This document shows positions 6,954 through 13,243 of a stretch of DNA of 22,192 nt, piece after piece (position 1 is the stretch's first letter; each line of letters opens with the position of its first letter). The notes below the pieces were generated by a model. It had not been told where the DNA came from, did not search any database, and worked only from the letters and a program-made list of their open reading frames with translations. The stretch is from IMG/VR virus record IMGVR_UViG_3300032665_000212, positions 1 to 22,192 of that record, one strand, 5' to 3'. Both the position numbers and the translations under genes were made by a program. The DNA is from a virus.

Positions 6954-7589
6954 TTAATTGTATAGAGCTGCGTATAAAGCTTGCATCTCTTTCCAAGCCT
7001 TCTTGTCTCTAGGGCGCATTTCTCCGATGCCAAGTCCTTCAGCAGCTGCATTGCGAAAAGCTTTTCGATTGCCGATAGTGCAGGGAAGCACTTCTATTTC
7101 GGCGAATTCCTTCAATATGGCCCTAGCCTCTTCGTTATCGTTTCCTTGAGGATCAGCCTGGCAAATGACAGCAAAGGCTCTGAGATAGACGTTTACGCAT
7201 TCTGAAAGGATCACGCGGATAGGCGACATCGTCCAAATGTCAATCGAAGATGGCTTGAAAGGAAGAAGCAGCTTATCGGCAATGCAAAGAGCCGAGCGCT
7301 GACTTGTAGTATCTCTACCCCCCGTATCTACGATTATGTCGTCATAGTCGTCTTTGAGCTTTTTCAAATTGGCATGGATCGATTTACCCGACATGCATAC
7401 CGTGACAAAAGAAGCACCCAAAATGTCGCCCACGAGGCAATCTCGTTGCTGTGACCAATCCCAGGCGCTCTTTTGTTCGTCCGCATCGACTAAAAGGACT
7501 TTCTTAGAAGCAGCTCTCATGACTGCAAGATTCGTGGCAATTGTGGTCTTGCCGCTACCGCCCTTGATTCCTCCTATGACCAAGATCAT
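6954..7589 (-). CDS. parA: ParA-type partition ATPase (211 aa)
   Basis: Short, type Ib-sized ParA without an N-terminal HTH domain. The deviant Walker A KGGSGKTT is at residues 9-16 with its signature lysine (K9), followed by LLVDADEQ at 32-39 (A' motif) and the Walker B-like DIIVDTGG at 84-91. The start (ATG 7589) has AGGAG five bases upstream. ParA dimers bind DNA nonspecifically and pull or tether plasmid copies with a centromere-binding partner, here the downstream RHH protein. It is followed by the RHH and Cys-rich genes as one unit. Its place between portal and scaffold genes is odd for a virion operon and points to stable extrachromosomal inheritance of the prophage. A non-partition role is possible but less likely. 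Confidence 0.9.
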   Translation of the reverse strand: MILVIGGIKGGSGKTTIATNLAVMRAASKKVLLVDADEQKSAWDWSQQRDCLVGDILGASFVTVCMSGKSIHANLKKLKDDYDDIIVDTGGRDTTSQRSALCIADKLLLPFKPSSIDIWTMSPIRVILSECVNVYLRAFAVICQADPQGNDNEEARAILKEFAEIEVLPCTIGNRKAFRNAAAEGLGIGEMRPRDKKAWKEMQALYAALYN

Positions 7590-7624
7590 ATATCTCCTAT
7601 ATGCTTGATATAGGTAGGATATAT
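7588..7624. promoter_or_regulatory. Two ATATA-N-TATAT boxes upstream of parA (candidate operator/centromere) with promoter-like elements
   Basis: Box one (7588-7602) is ATATA-N5-TATAT and box two (7608-7624) is ATATA-N7-TATAT. Both are related to the box at the RHH gene start. On the minus strand a weak promoter, TTGATT then 17 bases then TATCCT, overlaps box two. This arrangement suits autoregulation of parA by the RHH protein, and the boxes may also be part of the centromere. Boxes and spacing are directly visible; the role is inferred. Confidence 0.5.
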
Positions 7625-7653
7625 AGAAGGAATATGGAAATCAAATAGAAAAA

Positions 7654-7730
7654 GGCACGAGTAAGACTTGCGCTTACGCCTTAGCCAGGTCATAACCCTG
7701 ACTACGTTCTACTACCTGAACTATCATGCC
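7654..7730 (-). tRNA. tRNA-like gene, apparent anticodon UAU, with an 8-bp anticodon stem
   Basis: The minus strand folds as a cloverleaf. The acceptor is GGCATGA paired with TCGTGCC (seven pairs, one G-U). The D arm has stem GTTC/GAAC with loop AGGTAGTA, and the T arm has stem GTAAG/CTTAC with a seven-base loop CGCAAGT. The anticodon arm pairs TAGTCAGG with CCTGGCTA (eight pairs, one G-U) around loop GTTATGA, where U33 is followed by UAU (isoleucine). The normal stem is five pairs. The T-loop lacks the usual TT at its start and the D-loop lacks GG, so the D/T contact is likely lost. No CCA is encoded; the 3' end is followed by a T-run. It could be a functional phage tRNA-Ile, a decayed tRNA, or a tRNA mimic. 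Confidence 0.6.
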
Positions 7731-7809
7731 ATGGTAAAATGGGGCCGATGGCTCACAGGCATCCGCACCCCTACTTGCGGTTATCAGTCACAAGTAATAA
7801 GACAATAAA
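7731..7809. other. Non-coding stretch with hairpin potential between the tRNA-like gene and the 60-aa gene
   Basis: About 80 bases with no open frame that has a ribosome binding site. It holds CCGCA...TGCGG and GATG...CATC complementary arms and a GGGG/CCCC pairing that precedes ATTTTACC on the minus strand. It may act as a weak terminator or processing site in front of the tRNA-like gene. I tried to fold it as a second tRNA and could not. Confidence 0.3.
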
Positions 7810-7992
7810 CTATTGCTTGGGCTCATGTAGAGTCAAGCGCTTACCGTCATGACGCATAGCATTTTCTTGGATATCCCGCATCGTGTGCTCAGGCTCTCTG
7901 CGATAGTTGAGCGAATATTGCTCATTCATGCTTATAGGGCCTTGTTGCACCTCAACGGGCTCTCTAGGCGACGATCTTTCTTTTTTTGCCAT
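7810..7992 (-). CDS. Small polar protein (60 aa), unknown function
   Basis: ATG 7992 follows GGGAG at seven bases. The protein starts MAKKERSSPREPVEVQQGPI and is rich in Arg, Glu, Pro and Gln throughout, with no hydrophobic core, so it is probably disordered. It is second in a pair of small genes behind portal, ending with TAG. The N-terminal MAKK resembles the neighbouring 65-aa protein's internal MAKRGYEQ. It may be a minor head protein or assembly factor, but nothing in the sequence shows this directly. Confidence 0.6.
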   Translation of the reverse strand: MAKKERSSPREPVEVQQGPISMNEQYSLNYRREPEHTMRDIQENAMRHDGKRLTLHEPKQ

Positions 7993-8007
7993 ACAAAGAG
8001 CTCCCGA

Positions 8008-8205
8008 TTAGGAATAACGGCCTTGATAAGATTGCTTATTCACGTCTTTTGCCATGCCAGCTTGCCTTTTGTCTTGGCGCTCGACATACTCAGTGGTTTT
8101 ATTGAAACCTCGCTGAGAAAAGTCTTTTTCAGGTTTTTGATAGCTTTCAACCGTGGGTTTCATGTCCCCTTGTTCGTAGCCTCTTTTTGCCATTGCTTCT
8201 TTCAT
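8008..8205 (-). CDS. Small charged protein (65 aa), unknown function
   Basis: ATG 8205 is preceded by GGAGAGGTGA, a strong site. The protein starts MKEAMAKRGYEQGDMKPTVE and is rich in Lys, Gln, Glu, Arg and Tyr with almost no hydrophobic residues. It lies 30 bases after portal and 15 before the 60-aa gene, in the same direction. Low-complexity polar composition suggests a disordered virion-associated or assembly protein. No family recognised. Confidence 0.65.
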   Translation of the reverse strand: MKEAMAKRGYEQGDMKPTVESYQKPEKDFSQRGFNKTTEYVERQDKRQAGMAKDVNKQSYQGRYS

Positions 8206-8235
8206 AAATCACCTCTCCTGGGTTTAAACTTAATG

Positions 8236-10251
8236 TCATGCAACAGTTTGTTTATTTTCAACTGTTTCCTTTTCTGGATTAGCTGCAGGACTTAAAGCAT
8301 TTAAAATCTCGACTTGCTGCATGATGTGATCGAGATCAATACCTTTTAGCTCCTTAATCGCCTTGACTACATTGAGCAAGCTATTTGTATCCTCTTGGTG
8401 AGCTCTGCGCAGCTTATCTTCGGCAACGGCGTTATCGGTCTTGATCTTAGCAACGCGCTCGGCGGCTAGTCCTTCTTGACTATGCGCATAAGCTACCTTC
8501 GTCATGTTATCGATCTGCATCTGCTGCATTTGCAATTGCTCGACCTTCTGTTGCTGGTCAGCAGCGGCTTTCTGTTTAGCCAGCACCTTCTCAACGAGGC
8601 TATCTTTATTCTGGATTGTCATACGCTCTAAGACTTCATCGGGAGGCACGAGATCAGGATATAGCTGCTGGAAGTGCAGTATTTGAGCAAGCTCTAGCTG
8701 TTGTTGCGTTTCGGTAAGAGCGGCCTGAACGACCTTACAGCCGTATTTAAAGAAGATTTTGCTATCAAATTCGGCCGTAGGCTCTTCGCCTATGACTTGC
8801 CGCACCTTGCCATAAGTCCAATTCCTCTGAATGTATTCGACTTCGATATTGCTGCAAAGACGTTGCGCTGTATCTACTTGATCGAAGAGGCGCTGCAAAT
8901 TCCTTGCCGTAGCTGCCTGTCTCATCATAGAAATGATGCCTGCCTTGTCATCGATATCCATGCCCATGGCGCTAGGATCGATGCCAGCTACGTTGTAGAA
9001 GATGCCTTTAAGCATCTCTTCCATTTGTAACATGACAGGCGAAGGAGGAACGATAGGCATAGGTTGCACATCATCCATTTGAAAATCTGGATCAATCGAA
9101 AGAACGCGACCATGACCTTGGTTTAATGAATCTTCTGGCGTTACAAGAGCGCCCTTTTTAACCTTTAATCCCTGTTGTTGAGCATCGAGTATTTCTAGGT
9201 TAGAAATTTTGAGGCGGTTCAAAAGGTACTGGCAATCCCTAAGCATGGTCATGGGGCTATTGAATTTGTAAGCGTAATAGGGAGAATCCATGTTGCAGAG
9301 GCTCATAAGAGGTACGACAGGGTAGCGATCCATGCCATAGGGATTCGGCTCATCGACAATGACGCGGTCATTTAAAATAATACTGCGTCGCACAGTAGGA
9401 ACATTTTTTTTAACCACGGCGAGCTTTCCTTTGAAGGCTTGCATGATTTCTTTGAGCTGCTCTTCTGTCCCTTGAAATTCCTGGCATTCCTCAGTTTTCT
9501 TATCCACAAGGAATTTAGCTTCTCGATTCGTAAGATACCAATATTCATCAAAAGCAATAAGATTAGGAAATTGGATTTGATAGACTTCGGGCATATAGTA
9601 AAATTTATCATCGCGATACGTTCCTTTTGGCAAAGAGAGGATTTCATCGCCAAATTGCGGATATATAATCGCCGCTTCCTGAGCATCGAAGAAGGTTCTT
9701 ACCCACCAGAAACGGGCATCGCTCATGTCGGCTTTGCGGAAATAGGGATCAAAGAGCGTCGCCTTCATGTCTATGTAGCGCCATCGAGGATCAGGGCTTA
9801 TCGGATCTTTTGTTGAATCTCCGTAAAGATACATGAAACCTAAGCCTTGAATGATCGCCCCCTGCTGGAAACAATCGCTAAAAGTCTCGTGAAAGCCGCA
9901 TTTGTGATTGTGATAGAGGCACTTTGTTAGCTGATCTGCCGTCTTTTGCATTCCATTATGAATCGGAATGACAGCAGAGCTTTTGCGCGTCTGTCTCTGT
10001 TGGCCGCTTATCGCCTCGCTGATTGGATTCATGATATTGAAGTTCCAAATCTTGCGGCGATACGTCGCAACCCCTGGAAAAATGAGCCCCCAGACTTCCT
10101 GGTCATTCATGGTAAAGCGCTGATTTAGATCGGCCTGATACCATTGCGTCTGAAGGATATTGATGCTATCGGAATAATTCTTTTCCATGGCCTGGCGCAA
10201 AGACACATTAAGACTATCTTCCGGCCAGAAAATCGGTGAATTGTTTCTCAA
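8236..10251 (-). CDS. Portal protein, P22-like (671 aa)
   Basis: The portal forms the dodecameric ring at the capsid vertex through which DNA is packed and ejected. The N-terminal half contains 'GVATYRRKIWNFNIMNPISE' and the core has 'QQGAIIQGLGFMYLYGDSTK'. Near residue 400 is 'GIFYNVAGIDPSAMGMDID', and a long Gln-rich coiled-coil C-terminus (about 530-640) matches the P22-type group, which is similarly long. The start is TTG at 10251, chosen because GGAGG lies seven bases before it; the next Met is 21 residues in. It leads the head operon. Late in the protein 'KQKAAADQQQKVEQLQMQQM' forms the C-terminal helix typical of portal barrels. Confidence 0.85.
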   Translation of the reverse strand: MRNNSPIFWPEDSLNVSLRQAMEKNYSDSINILQTQWYQADLNQRFTMNDQEVWGLIFPGVATYRRKIWNFNIMNPISEAISGQQRQTRKSSAVIPIHNGMQKTADQLTKCLYHNHKCGFHETFSDCFQQGAIIQGLGFMYLYGDSTKDPISPDPRWRYIDMKATLFDPYFRKADMSDARFWWVRTFFDAQEAAIIYPQFGDEILSLPKGTYRDDKFYYMPEVYQIQFPNLIAFDEYWYLTNREAKFLVDKKTEECQEFQGTEEQLKEIMQAFKGKLAVVKKNVPTVRRSIILNDRVIVDEPNPYGMDRYPVVPLMSLCNMDSPYYAYKFNSPMTMLRDCQYLLNRLKISNLEILDAQQQGLKVKKGALVTPEDSLNQGHGRVLSIDPDFQMDDVQPMPIVPPSPVMLQMEEMLKGIFYNVAGIDPSAMGMDIDDKAGIISMMRQAATARNLQRLFDQVDTAQRLCSNIEVEYIQRNWTYGKVRQVIGEEPTAEFDSKIFFKYGCKVVQAALTETQQQLELAQILHFQQLYPDLVPPDEVLERMTIQNKDSLVEKVLAKQKAAADQQQKVEQLQMQQMQIDNMTKVAYAHSQEGLAAERVAKIKTDNAVAEDKLRRAHQEDTNSLLNVVKAIKELKGIDLDHIMQQVEILNALSPAANPEKETVENKQTVA

Positions 10252-10309
10252 AACAAAGCCTCCATTGATAACTCTGGGCCAAAATGTCGAAATACTCTAT
10301 CATAGAGAC

Positions 10310-10798
10310 ATGGAAAACATGAGTCCCTTTGACATCGCCAAATTTTGGATGAAGGTTCGTATTTGCGATCAAACAAAAGATCAACATTATAAAAAAACTT
10401 ATATAGGTTTTTGCTGGATATGGAATTCTGTCCTTTTTGACAGCGGTTATGGCCATTACATTTTGAAAGGAAAAGACTATCGCGCTCATCGAGTAGCTTA
10501 TGAGCTTGCTTATGGAAGAATCCCCTTGGATAAAGTGATCTGTCATAAATGCGACAATCCAGCGTGTGTAAATCCGCTTCATCTCTTTTTAGGAACCTTT
10601 CAAGAGAATACTCATGACATGATCCGAAAAGGCCGCTTAAACAGATCAAGAGGGAAAAATAAAGGAATATCTTTTCGAAAAGAAACCGGCCGATGGCGTG
10701 CAAGATACATGAGAAACTACCAGAATGTTTTAATTGGAGAATTTGAAACAAAGGAGGCGGCTCTTGAAGCATTGAAAAGGGCACGTTTATCCTCATAG
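10310..10798 (+). CDS. AP2-domain HNH endonuclease (162 aa), free-standing homing type
   Basis: Start chosen at ATG 10310 (MENMSPFDIAKFWMKVRICD); a longer frame would run into the portal gene on the other strand and is less likely. The HNH core is clear: 'HRVAYELAYGRIPLDKVICH', then 'KCDNPACVNPLHLFLGTFQE' and 'NTHDMIRKGR'. The C-terminal 45 residues, 'GISFRKETGRWRARY' leading to 'GEFETKEAALEALKRA', form an AP2-like DNA-binding domain. Proteins of this type cut DNA at specific sites and copy themselves by repair. It starts 58 bases from the portal start, in the opposite direction, and ends with TAG. Ribosome binding site is weak. It is one of three HNH genes in the window, each of different architecture. 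Confidence 0.88.
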   Translation: MENMSPFDIAKFWMKVRICDQTKDQHYKKTYIGFCWIWNSVLFDSGYGHYILKGKDYRAHRVAYELAYGRIPLDKVICHKCDNPACVNPLHLFLGTFQENTHDMIRKGRLNRSRGKNKGISFRKETGRWRARYMRNYQNVLIGEFETKEAALEALKRARLSS

Positions 10799-10858
10799 CG
10801 CTTTATTACTCTCATGCTGTAGGATAAAAATTATTATAGGCAAGGAACTAAATCCCCT

Positions 10859-11113
10859 ATGGAACCTCATTCCGTTTCTCAAGATGATATTCAAGACGTC
10901 ATGGAGCTAACTGACAAGCTTGAGTTGGCCATAGGAGAGATTTTGAATGGAAATCAGACGACACTAGCTATTTCTGCTATTATTAGCGCTAGTATTAATT
11001 GCTGTTTCTCTCAATGTAGCACCATGGAAGAGATAATAGTATATAGAAATATGTTTGTTCGAGTAATAGACGAAACGATTAAAAACTTTCAGATCAAGAA
11101 ACCAAATTCCTAA
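10859..11113 (+). CDS. Small helical phage protein (84 aa), same type as the 71-aa protein at 20488
   Basis: ATG 10859 follows CAAGGAA about 12 bases upstream. The protein has two or three helices: 'MEPHSVSQDDIQDVMELTDK', a hydrophobic middle with 'LAISAIISASINCCFSQC', and 'EEIIVYRNMFVRVIDETIKN'. The layout (charged helix, hydrophobic small-residue helix, then a helix ending before a basic tail) resembles the 71-aa protein encoded at 20488-20703. The middle is not long enough or clean enough to be a sure membrane helix. Function unknown. Confidence 0.65.
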   Translation: MEPHSVSQDDIQDVMELTDKLELAIGEILNGNQTTLAISAIISASINCCFSQCSTMEEIIVYRNMFVRVIDETIKNFQIKKPNS

Positions 11114-11119
11114 TCTACT

Positions 11120-11242
11120 TCACCCAAAAAAAGAAAAAAACCCTAAAATAGCGCCTAGAGCAGCTGTGCAAATAAAGCCTAGGAGGGTTATTTTCACTAT
11201 ACCGTCGACAACTCGAGCAACGAGTAGCTTAGGGTCGATCAT
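11120..11242 (-). CDS. Small single-span membrane protein (40 aa)
   Basis: ATG 11242 overlaps the stop of the 69-aa gene in an ATGA junction, and AGGCAGG lies upstream. Residues 1-15 (MIDPKLLVARVVDGI) are followed by a long hydrophobic span, 'VKITLLGFICTAALGAILGF', and an FSFFG end. One transmembrane helix with a short charged N-terminus fits a holin-like or other small lysis/membrane protein, but no lysozyme is visible nearby. This gene is shorter than usual ORF-calling limits. Function is a guess; the coding call rests on the coupled start and the helix. Confidence 0.6.
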   Translation of the reverse strand: MIDPKLLVARVVDGIVKITLLGFICTAALGAILGFFSFFG

Positions 11243-11448
11243 TTTGCCTGCCTCTTGATTTTCTTTTTTACTTTTCCTTCTTCCTCTTTATCGATTGATT
11301 TCTCGCAAAGACTTCCTGTGCGCTCATGTTCTTCCAAAATGCTATCGTAACTTAGGCTCAGATCAATTATTTTATCTGAAATAGCCACCATCCATTCATC
11401 TATACTATCGAGGCGCTTTTTTATATCTTTTAAATCATGCCAAAACAC
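11239..11448 (-). CDS. Small coiled-coil-type protein (69 aa), unknown function
   Basis: The GTG start at 11448 is preceded by GGAGAGG, which lies inside the 3' end of the 97-aa gene; the two overlap by 14 bases. The N-terminus 'FWHDLKDIKKRLDSIDEWMV' and the following 'ISDKIIDLSLSYDSILEEHE' have a heptad-like pattern, and the C-terminus is very basic (GKVKKKIKRQAK). It is coupled to the 40-aa membrane gene through ATGA, so the two may work together, for example a membrane anchor plus a cytoplasmic partner. No family recognised. Confidence 0.65.
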   Translation of the reverse strand: MFWHDLKDIKKRLDSIDEWMVAISDKIIDLSLSYDSILEEHERTGSLCEKSIDKEEEGKVKKKIKRQAK

Positions 11449-11728
11449 TATTTGCCTCTCCTGACCAAAGGTTCAAAAGAGACTGGTACGCACTCTTGGC
11501 GGAATCTTCGTCTGCCAGCTCAACCGGCAGCGTCTTGTTGTGGAAGTCGAAAAAGAGGGTTTTCCCTTCCTGTCGCATGATCGCAACGTGGTCGAAATTG
11601 ATGGCGGTAGGTTTTTCACTAGCAAAATAAACGATATCCCTTTTGGATTTTGGCTTAGCTTGAGGAGCTGAAACTTGATCTTTTTTTTCGGCATATGGCA
11701 CTGTTTCTTGAGCGACTTCATTATCCAT
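11435..11728 (-). CDS. Small phage protein (97 aa), unknown function
   Basis: ATG 11728 is preceded by AAGGA at seven bases. The first 35 residues are acidic then Lys/Pro/Gln-rich (MDNEVAQETVPYAEKKDQVS). They are followed by a compact region with 'DIVYFASEKPTAINFDHVAI', 'GKTLFFDFHNKTLPVELADE' and 'SAYQSLLNLWSGEANS'. The second half looks like a small folded beta-sheet/helix domain that could hold a short binding site. It heads a three-gene coupled set (97, 69 and 40 aa). Function unknown. Confidence 0.7.
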   Translation of the reverse strand: MDNEVAQETVPYAEKKDQVSAPQAKPKSKRDIVYFASEKPTAINFDHVAIMRQEGKTLFFDFHNKTLPVELADEDSAKSAYQSLLNLWSGEANSVLA

Positions 11729-11816
11729 ATTCTAGTCCTTAGCAATTTTGTTTGGCGTCTGCTATCTTTTCTGTTTGCCACAAGGATTTTTACTTGTACA
11801 GAAAAAGTTTAAATAT

Positions 11817-11927
11817 TTACACGGAAGCCTTCACCCATTTCTGACCGTTTTCGTCGATGTAGAAATTCTCTACATCGAGCTTCCGCTTGCTAACTCCTGA
11901 GTTCCTTTTCCGCGCAATCTTCATCAT
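11817..11927 (-). CDS. Tiny basic protein (36 aa), overlapping gene
   Basis: The frame starts ATG ATG at 11927, inside the end of the amber-interrupted gene in another frame, and ends with TAA at 11817. It reads MMKIARKRNSGVSKRKLDVE then NFYIDENGQKWVKASV. The start has no Shine-Dalgarno site of its own, so it would depend on translation of the frame above it. The C-terminal 'NFYIDENGQKWVK' looks like a real folded end rather than random sequence. It is below normal size limits and the call is moderate. Confidence 0.45.
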   Translation of the reverse strand: MMKIARKRNSGVSKRKLDVENFYIDENGQKWVKASV

Positions 11928-12048
11928 CGGGATCGCAAAGATCGATTGGAAAATCCACAATCGGAATGTCTATTGAATCCTCTTCTGGAAGTCCGCCCTA
12001 ATAAGCTACGTTAGTTAAAGCAATGGTGATAAGAATAATTGTTTTCAT
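11890..12048 (-). pseudogene. Small secreted-type gene interrupted by an in-frame TAG at codon 17 (nonsense mutation or readthrough)
   Basis: ATG 12048 follows a strong AAAGGAG site and overlaps the stop of the 49-aa gene (ATGA). Sixteen codons encode MKTIILITIALTNVAY, a typical signal-peptide-like start. A TAG at 11998-12000 interrupts the frame, after which it continues for 35 codons as GGLPEEDSIDIPIVDFPIDL, an acidic run, and 'CDPDDEDCAEKELRS', ending in TAG at 11890-11892. The downstream part has a biased acidic composition and two cysteines, so it looks coding. Other genes here also end in TAG, so full recoding is not supported. Either the gene was inactivated by one base change (for example from CAG or TGG) or the stop is read through. 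Confidence 0.5.
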
Positions 12049-12194
12049 TGTTTCTCCTTTTTTTCAATGAATTCATTCATCTTCATTTGTTTTATGAATT
12101 GATTAATGAGCCTGTTTTTACAATACTCACATAATTCCCAAGATGATATGTCAATACAATTATCTTGAGGAGGAGAAACACATTCATCTTTCAT
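12045..12194 (-). CDS. Small Cys-containing protein (49 aa), unknown function
   Basis: ATG 12194 follows GGGGAAAC and overlaps the previous gene's stop (ATGA). The end (TGA at 12045-12047) overlaps the next start the same way. It begins MKDECVSPPQDNCIDISSWE and carries four cysteines: two in the first 13 residues, and a C-x2-C (ELCEYCKN) near residue 22. A helical basic tail ends in KKEKQ. The C-x2-C pair suggests a small metal-binding or disulfide-stabilised protein. Tight junctions on both sides support it as a gene. Confidence 0.6.
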   Translation of the reverse strand: MKDECVSPPQDNCIDISSWELCEYCKNRLINQFIKQMKMNEFIEKKEKQ

Positions 12195-12421
12195 TGTTTC
12201 CCCTTTTTTCCGAAAGAAAAAGTATTGTACGGGTTAAAGTCACGCATCATAACTTCGCGCATTTCTCTTTGTGTTTTGAAATGTCTATGAGTCGCGTTTC
12301 TTTTAAGCCCCTCTTTAATAAAGTGATCCATTTTTTGGAATTCATCATACAGAATGTTTTTCTCAGTCTGAAAGCGACTAGAATTTTTTTCCATTAAATC
12401 GAATAGTTCGGCGTCAGTCAC
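12191..12421 (-). CDS. Small helical protein (76 aa), unknown function
   Basis: Start chosen at GTG 12421 because AAAGGA lies five bases upstream, and it overlaps the end of the DUF551 gene by 8 bases; a longer open frame that reaches further into that gene lacks a site. The protein begins (M)[20 protein letters not shown] and is helical and charged through 'EFQKMDHFIKEGLKRNATHR' and 'FKTQREMREVMMRDFNPYNT', with a basic tail. No membrane segment or known motif. It is coupled to the 49-aa gene by ATGA. Confidence 0.65.
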   Translation of the reverse strand: MTDAELFDLMEKNSSRFQTEKNILYDEFQKMDHFIKEGLKRNATHRHFKTQREMREVMMRDFNPYNTFSFGKKGKQ

Positions 12422-12725
12422 GAGAATCCTTTGGCGGCTCAGGTAATGCCATCCAATGAGTAACTCCTTCTCCTGATATGAAAGCCTCGGGCCATGATTC
12501 CCAAGAGCAATAGGAAGGATCTTCATTGGCTTGAGTGGACTCGTTCCAGTCTACAATAACGTTCTCGTCGACGCAAAGCAAAACGGTTTCCATAGGGGGA
12601 GGCGGCCCGTCTTTCACACTGATCCATTGGCCCCGTAGAATAAGCGTTGCCGTAGATACCGTTTGTCCGCAATCTGCGCATTTCCATTCTAGCTTTCGGC
12701 AGCCCCTAATCTGGCATTGGTTCAT
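12414..12725 (-). CDS. DUF551-domain protein (103 aa)
   Basis: The C-terminal 70 residues show the DUF551 pattern, a phage/bacterial family of unknown role: '[20 protein letters not shown]' leading to '[11 protein letters not shown]' at the end (the W-I-S-V-x-D and T-H-W-M-x-L-P-x-P-P hallmarks). The N-terminal 25 residues add a zinc-ribbon-like C-x4-C...C-x2-C ([14 protein letters not shown]). ATG 12725 overlaps the stop of the HNH gene (ATGA). DUF551 proteins are common in phage accessory regions; the biochemical role is not known. Confidence 0.85.
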   Translation of the reverse strand: MNQCQIRGCRKLEWKCADCGQTVSTATLILRGQWISVKDGPPPPMETVLLCVDENVIVDWNESTQANEDPSYCSWESWPEAFISGEGVTHWMALPEPPKDSRD

Positions 12726-13195
12726 GAATCTACCTTAATTCCATATTGCTCAAGAAAATCTATGCACCATTTGATCTTATCTTCGACTCGTTGACCGCTT
12801 GGCTGAGATTTGCTCCATAACTCTAAATTTTCAATTCGATTGTCTAATCTAATCCCATTTTTGTGATGAACAAATTCACCCTTATTTAAAGGACGCTTCA
12901 AATATTGGCTCATAACAAGAACGTGCTCAGCTACTCCAGCGATAAATTTGTATCCTGATTTCGCTATATATCCCGAACCCCTTTTTGCTACTTTTCGCAC
13001 TGGCTGATCCAGTGGAATACCTTGCTTCAATCTTCTCTTTATCAGTCTTTCGTTTAGAATCTGCCTTCTATTGGGACTTTCATAGAGTCTTCTCTGATAA
13101 ATGCAATTAAAATGCTGGTCTTTACATTTCCTGCTACAGAAGTTCCTTTGGCGACGCCGTATAAGATCGCTTCCACAAATTTTGCATATTCCCAT
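12722..13195 (-). CDS. HNH endonuclease (157 aa)
   Basis: An N-terminal zinc ribbon ([20 protein letters not shown], then CSRKC around 20-25) is followed by a basic linker and the HNH_3-type core '[20 protein letters not shown]', '[20 protein letters not shown]' with the H-H-K-N and D-N-x-x-x-N-L catalytic and structural residues. A '[20 protein letters not shown]' C-terminus follows. It starts at ATG 13195 with GGAG only two bases away. It lies directly after the large terminase gene. HNH proteins next to TerL in some phages help packaging, but this architecture looks like a free-standing homing endonuclease. Both readings are possible. Confidence 0.87.
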   Translation of the reverse strand: MGICKICGSDLIRRRQRNFCSRKCKDQHFNCIYQRRLYESPNRRQILNERLIKRRLKQGIPLDQPVRKVAKRGSGYIAKSGYKFIAGVAEHVLVMSQYLKRPLNKGEFVHHKNGIRLDNRIENLELWSKSQPSGQRVEDKIKWCIDFLEQYGIKVDS

Positions 13196-13243
13196 AACTC
13201 CATTATAATTTAATTCAGTTTGAGATAATAGAAAAATATGATT

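Noticed and set aside
7654-7730. tRNA-like gene as a phage attachment site
   Set aside because: No integrase is in the window and no repeat of the tRNA 3' end is visible, so there is no evidence for integration here.
7731-7809. Second tRNA next to the tRNA-like gene
   Set aside because: A CCGCA/TGCGG stem and a 4-bp D-like stem exist, but the loop is eight bases, the acceptor arms do not pair and no T arm can be formed.
10248-10796. Minus-strand 182-aa and 122-aa frames opposite the AP2-HNH gene
   Set aside because: Antisense to a gene with a clear HNH and AP2 domain; composition is that of a shadow frame.
11890-12048. Genome-wide reassignment of TAG as a sense codon
   Set aside because: Several well-supported genes (60-aa gene at 7810, HNH at 10310-10798, 61-aa gene at 16329) end in TAG right before the next feature, and no suppressor tRNA with CUA anticodon is visible.
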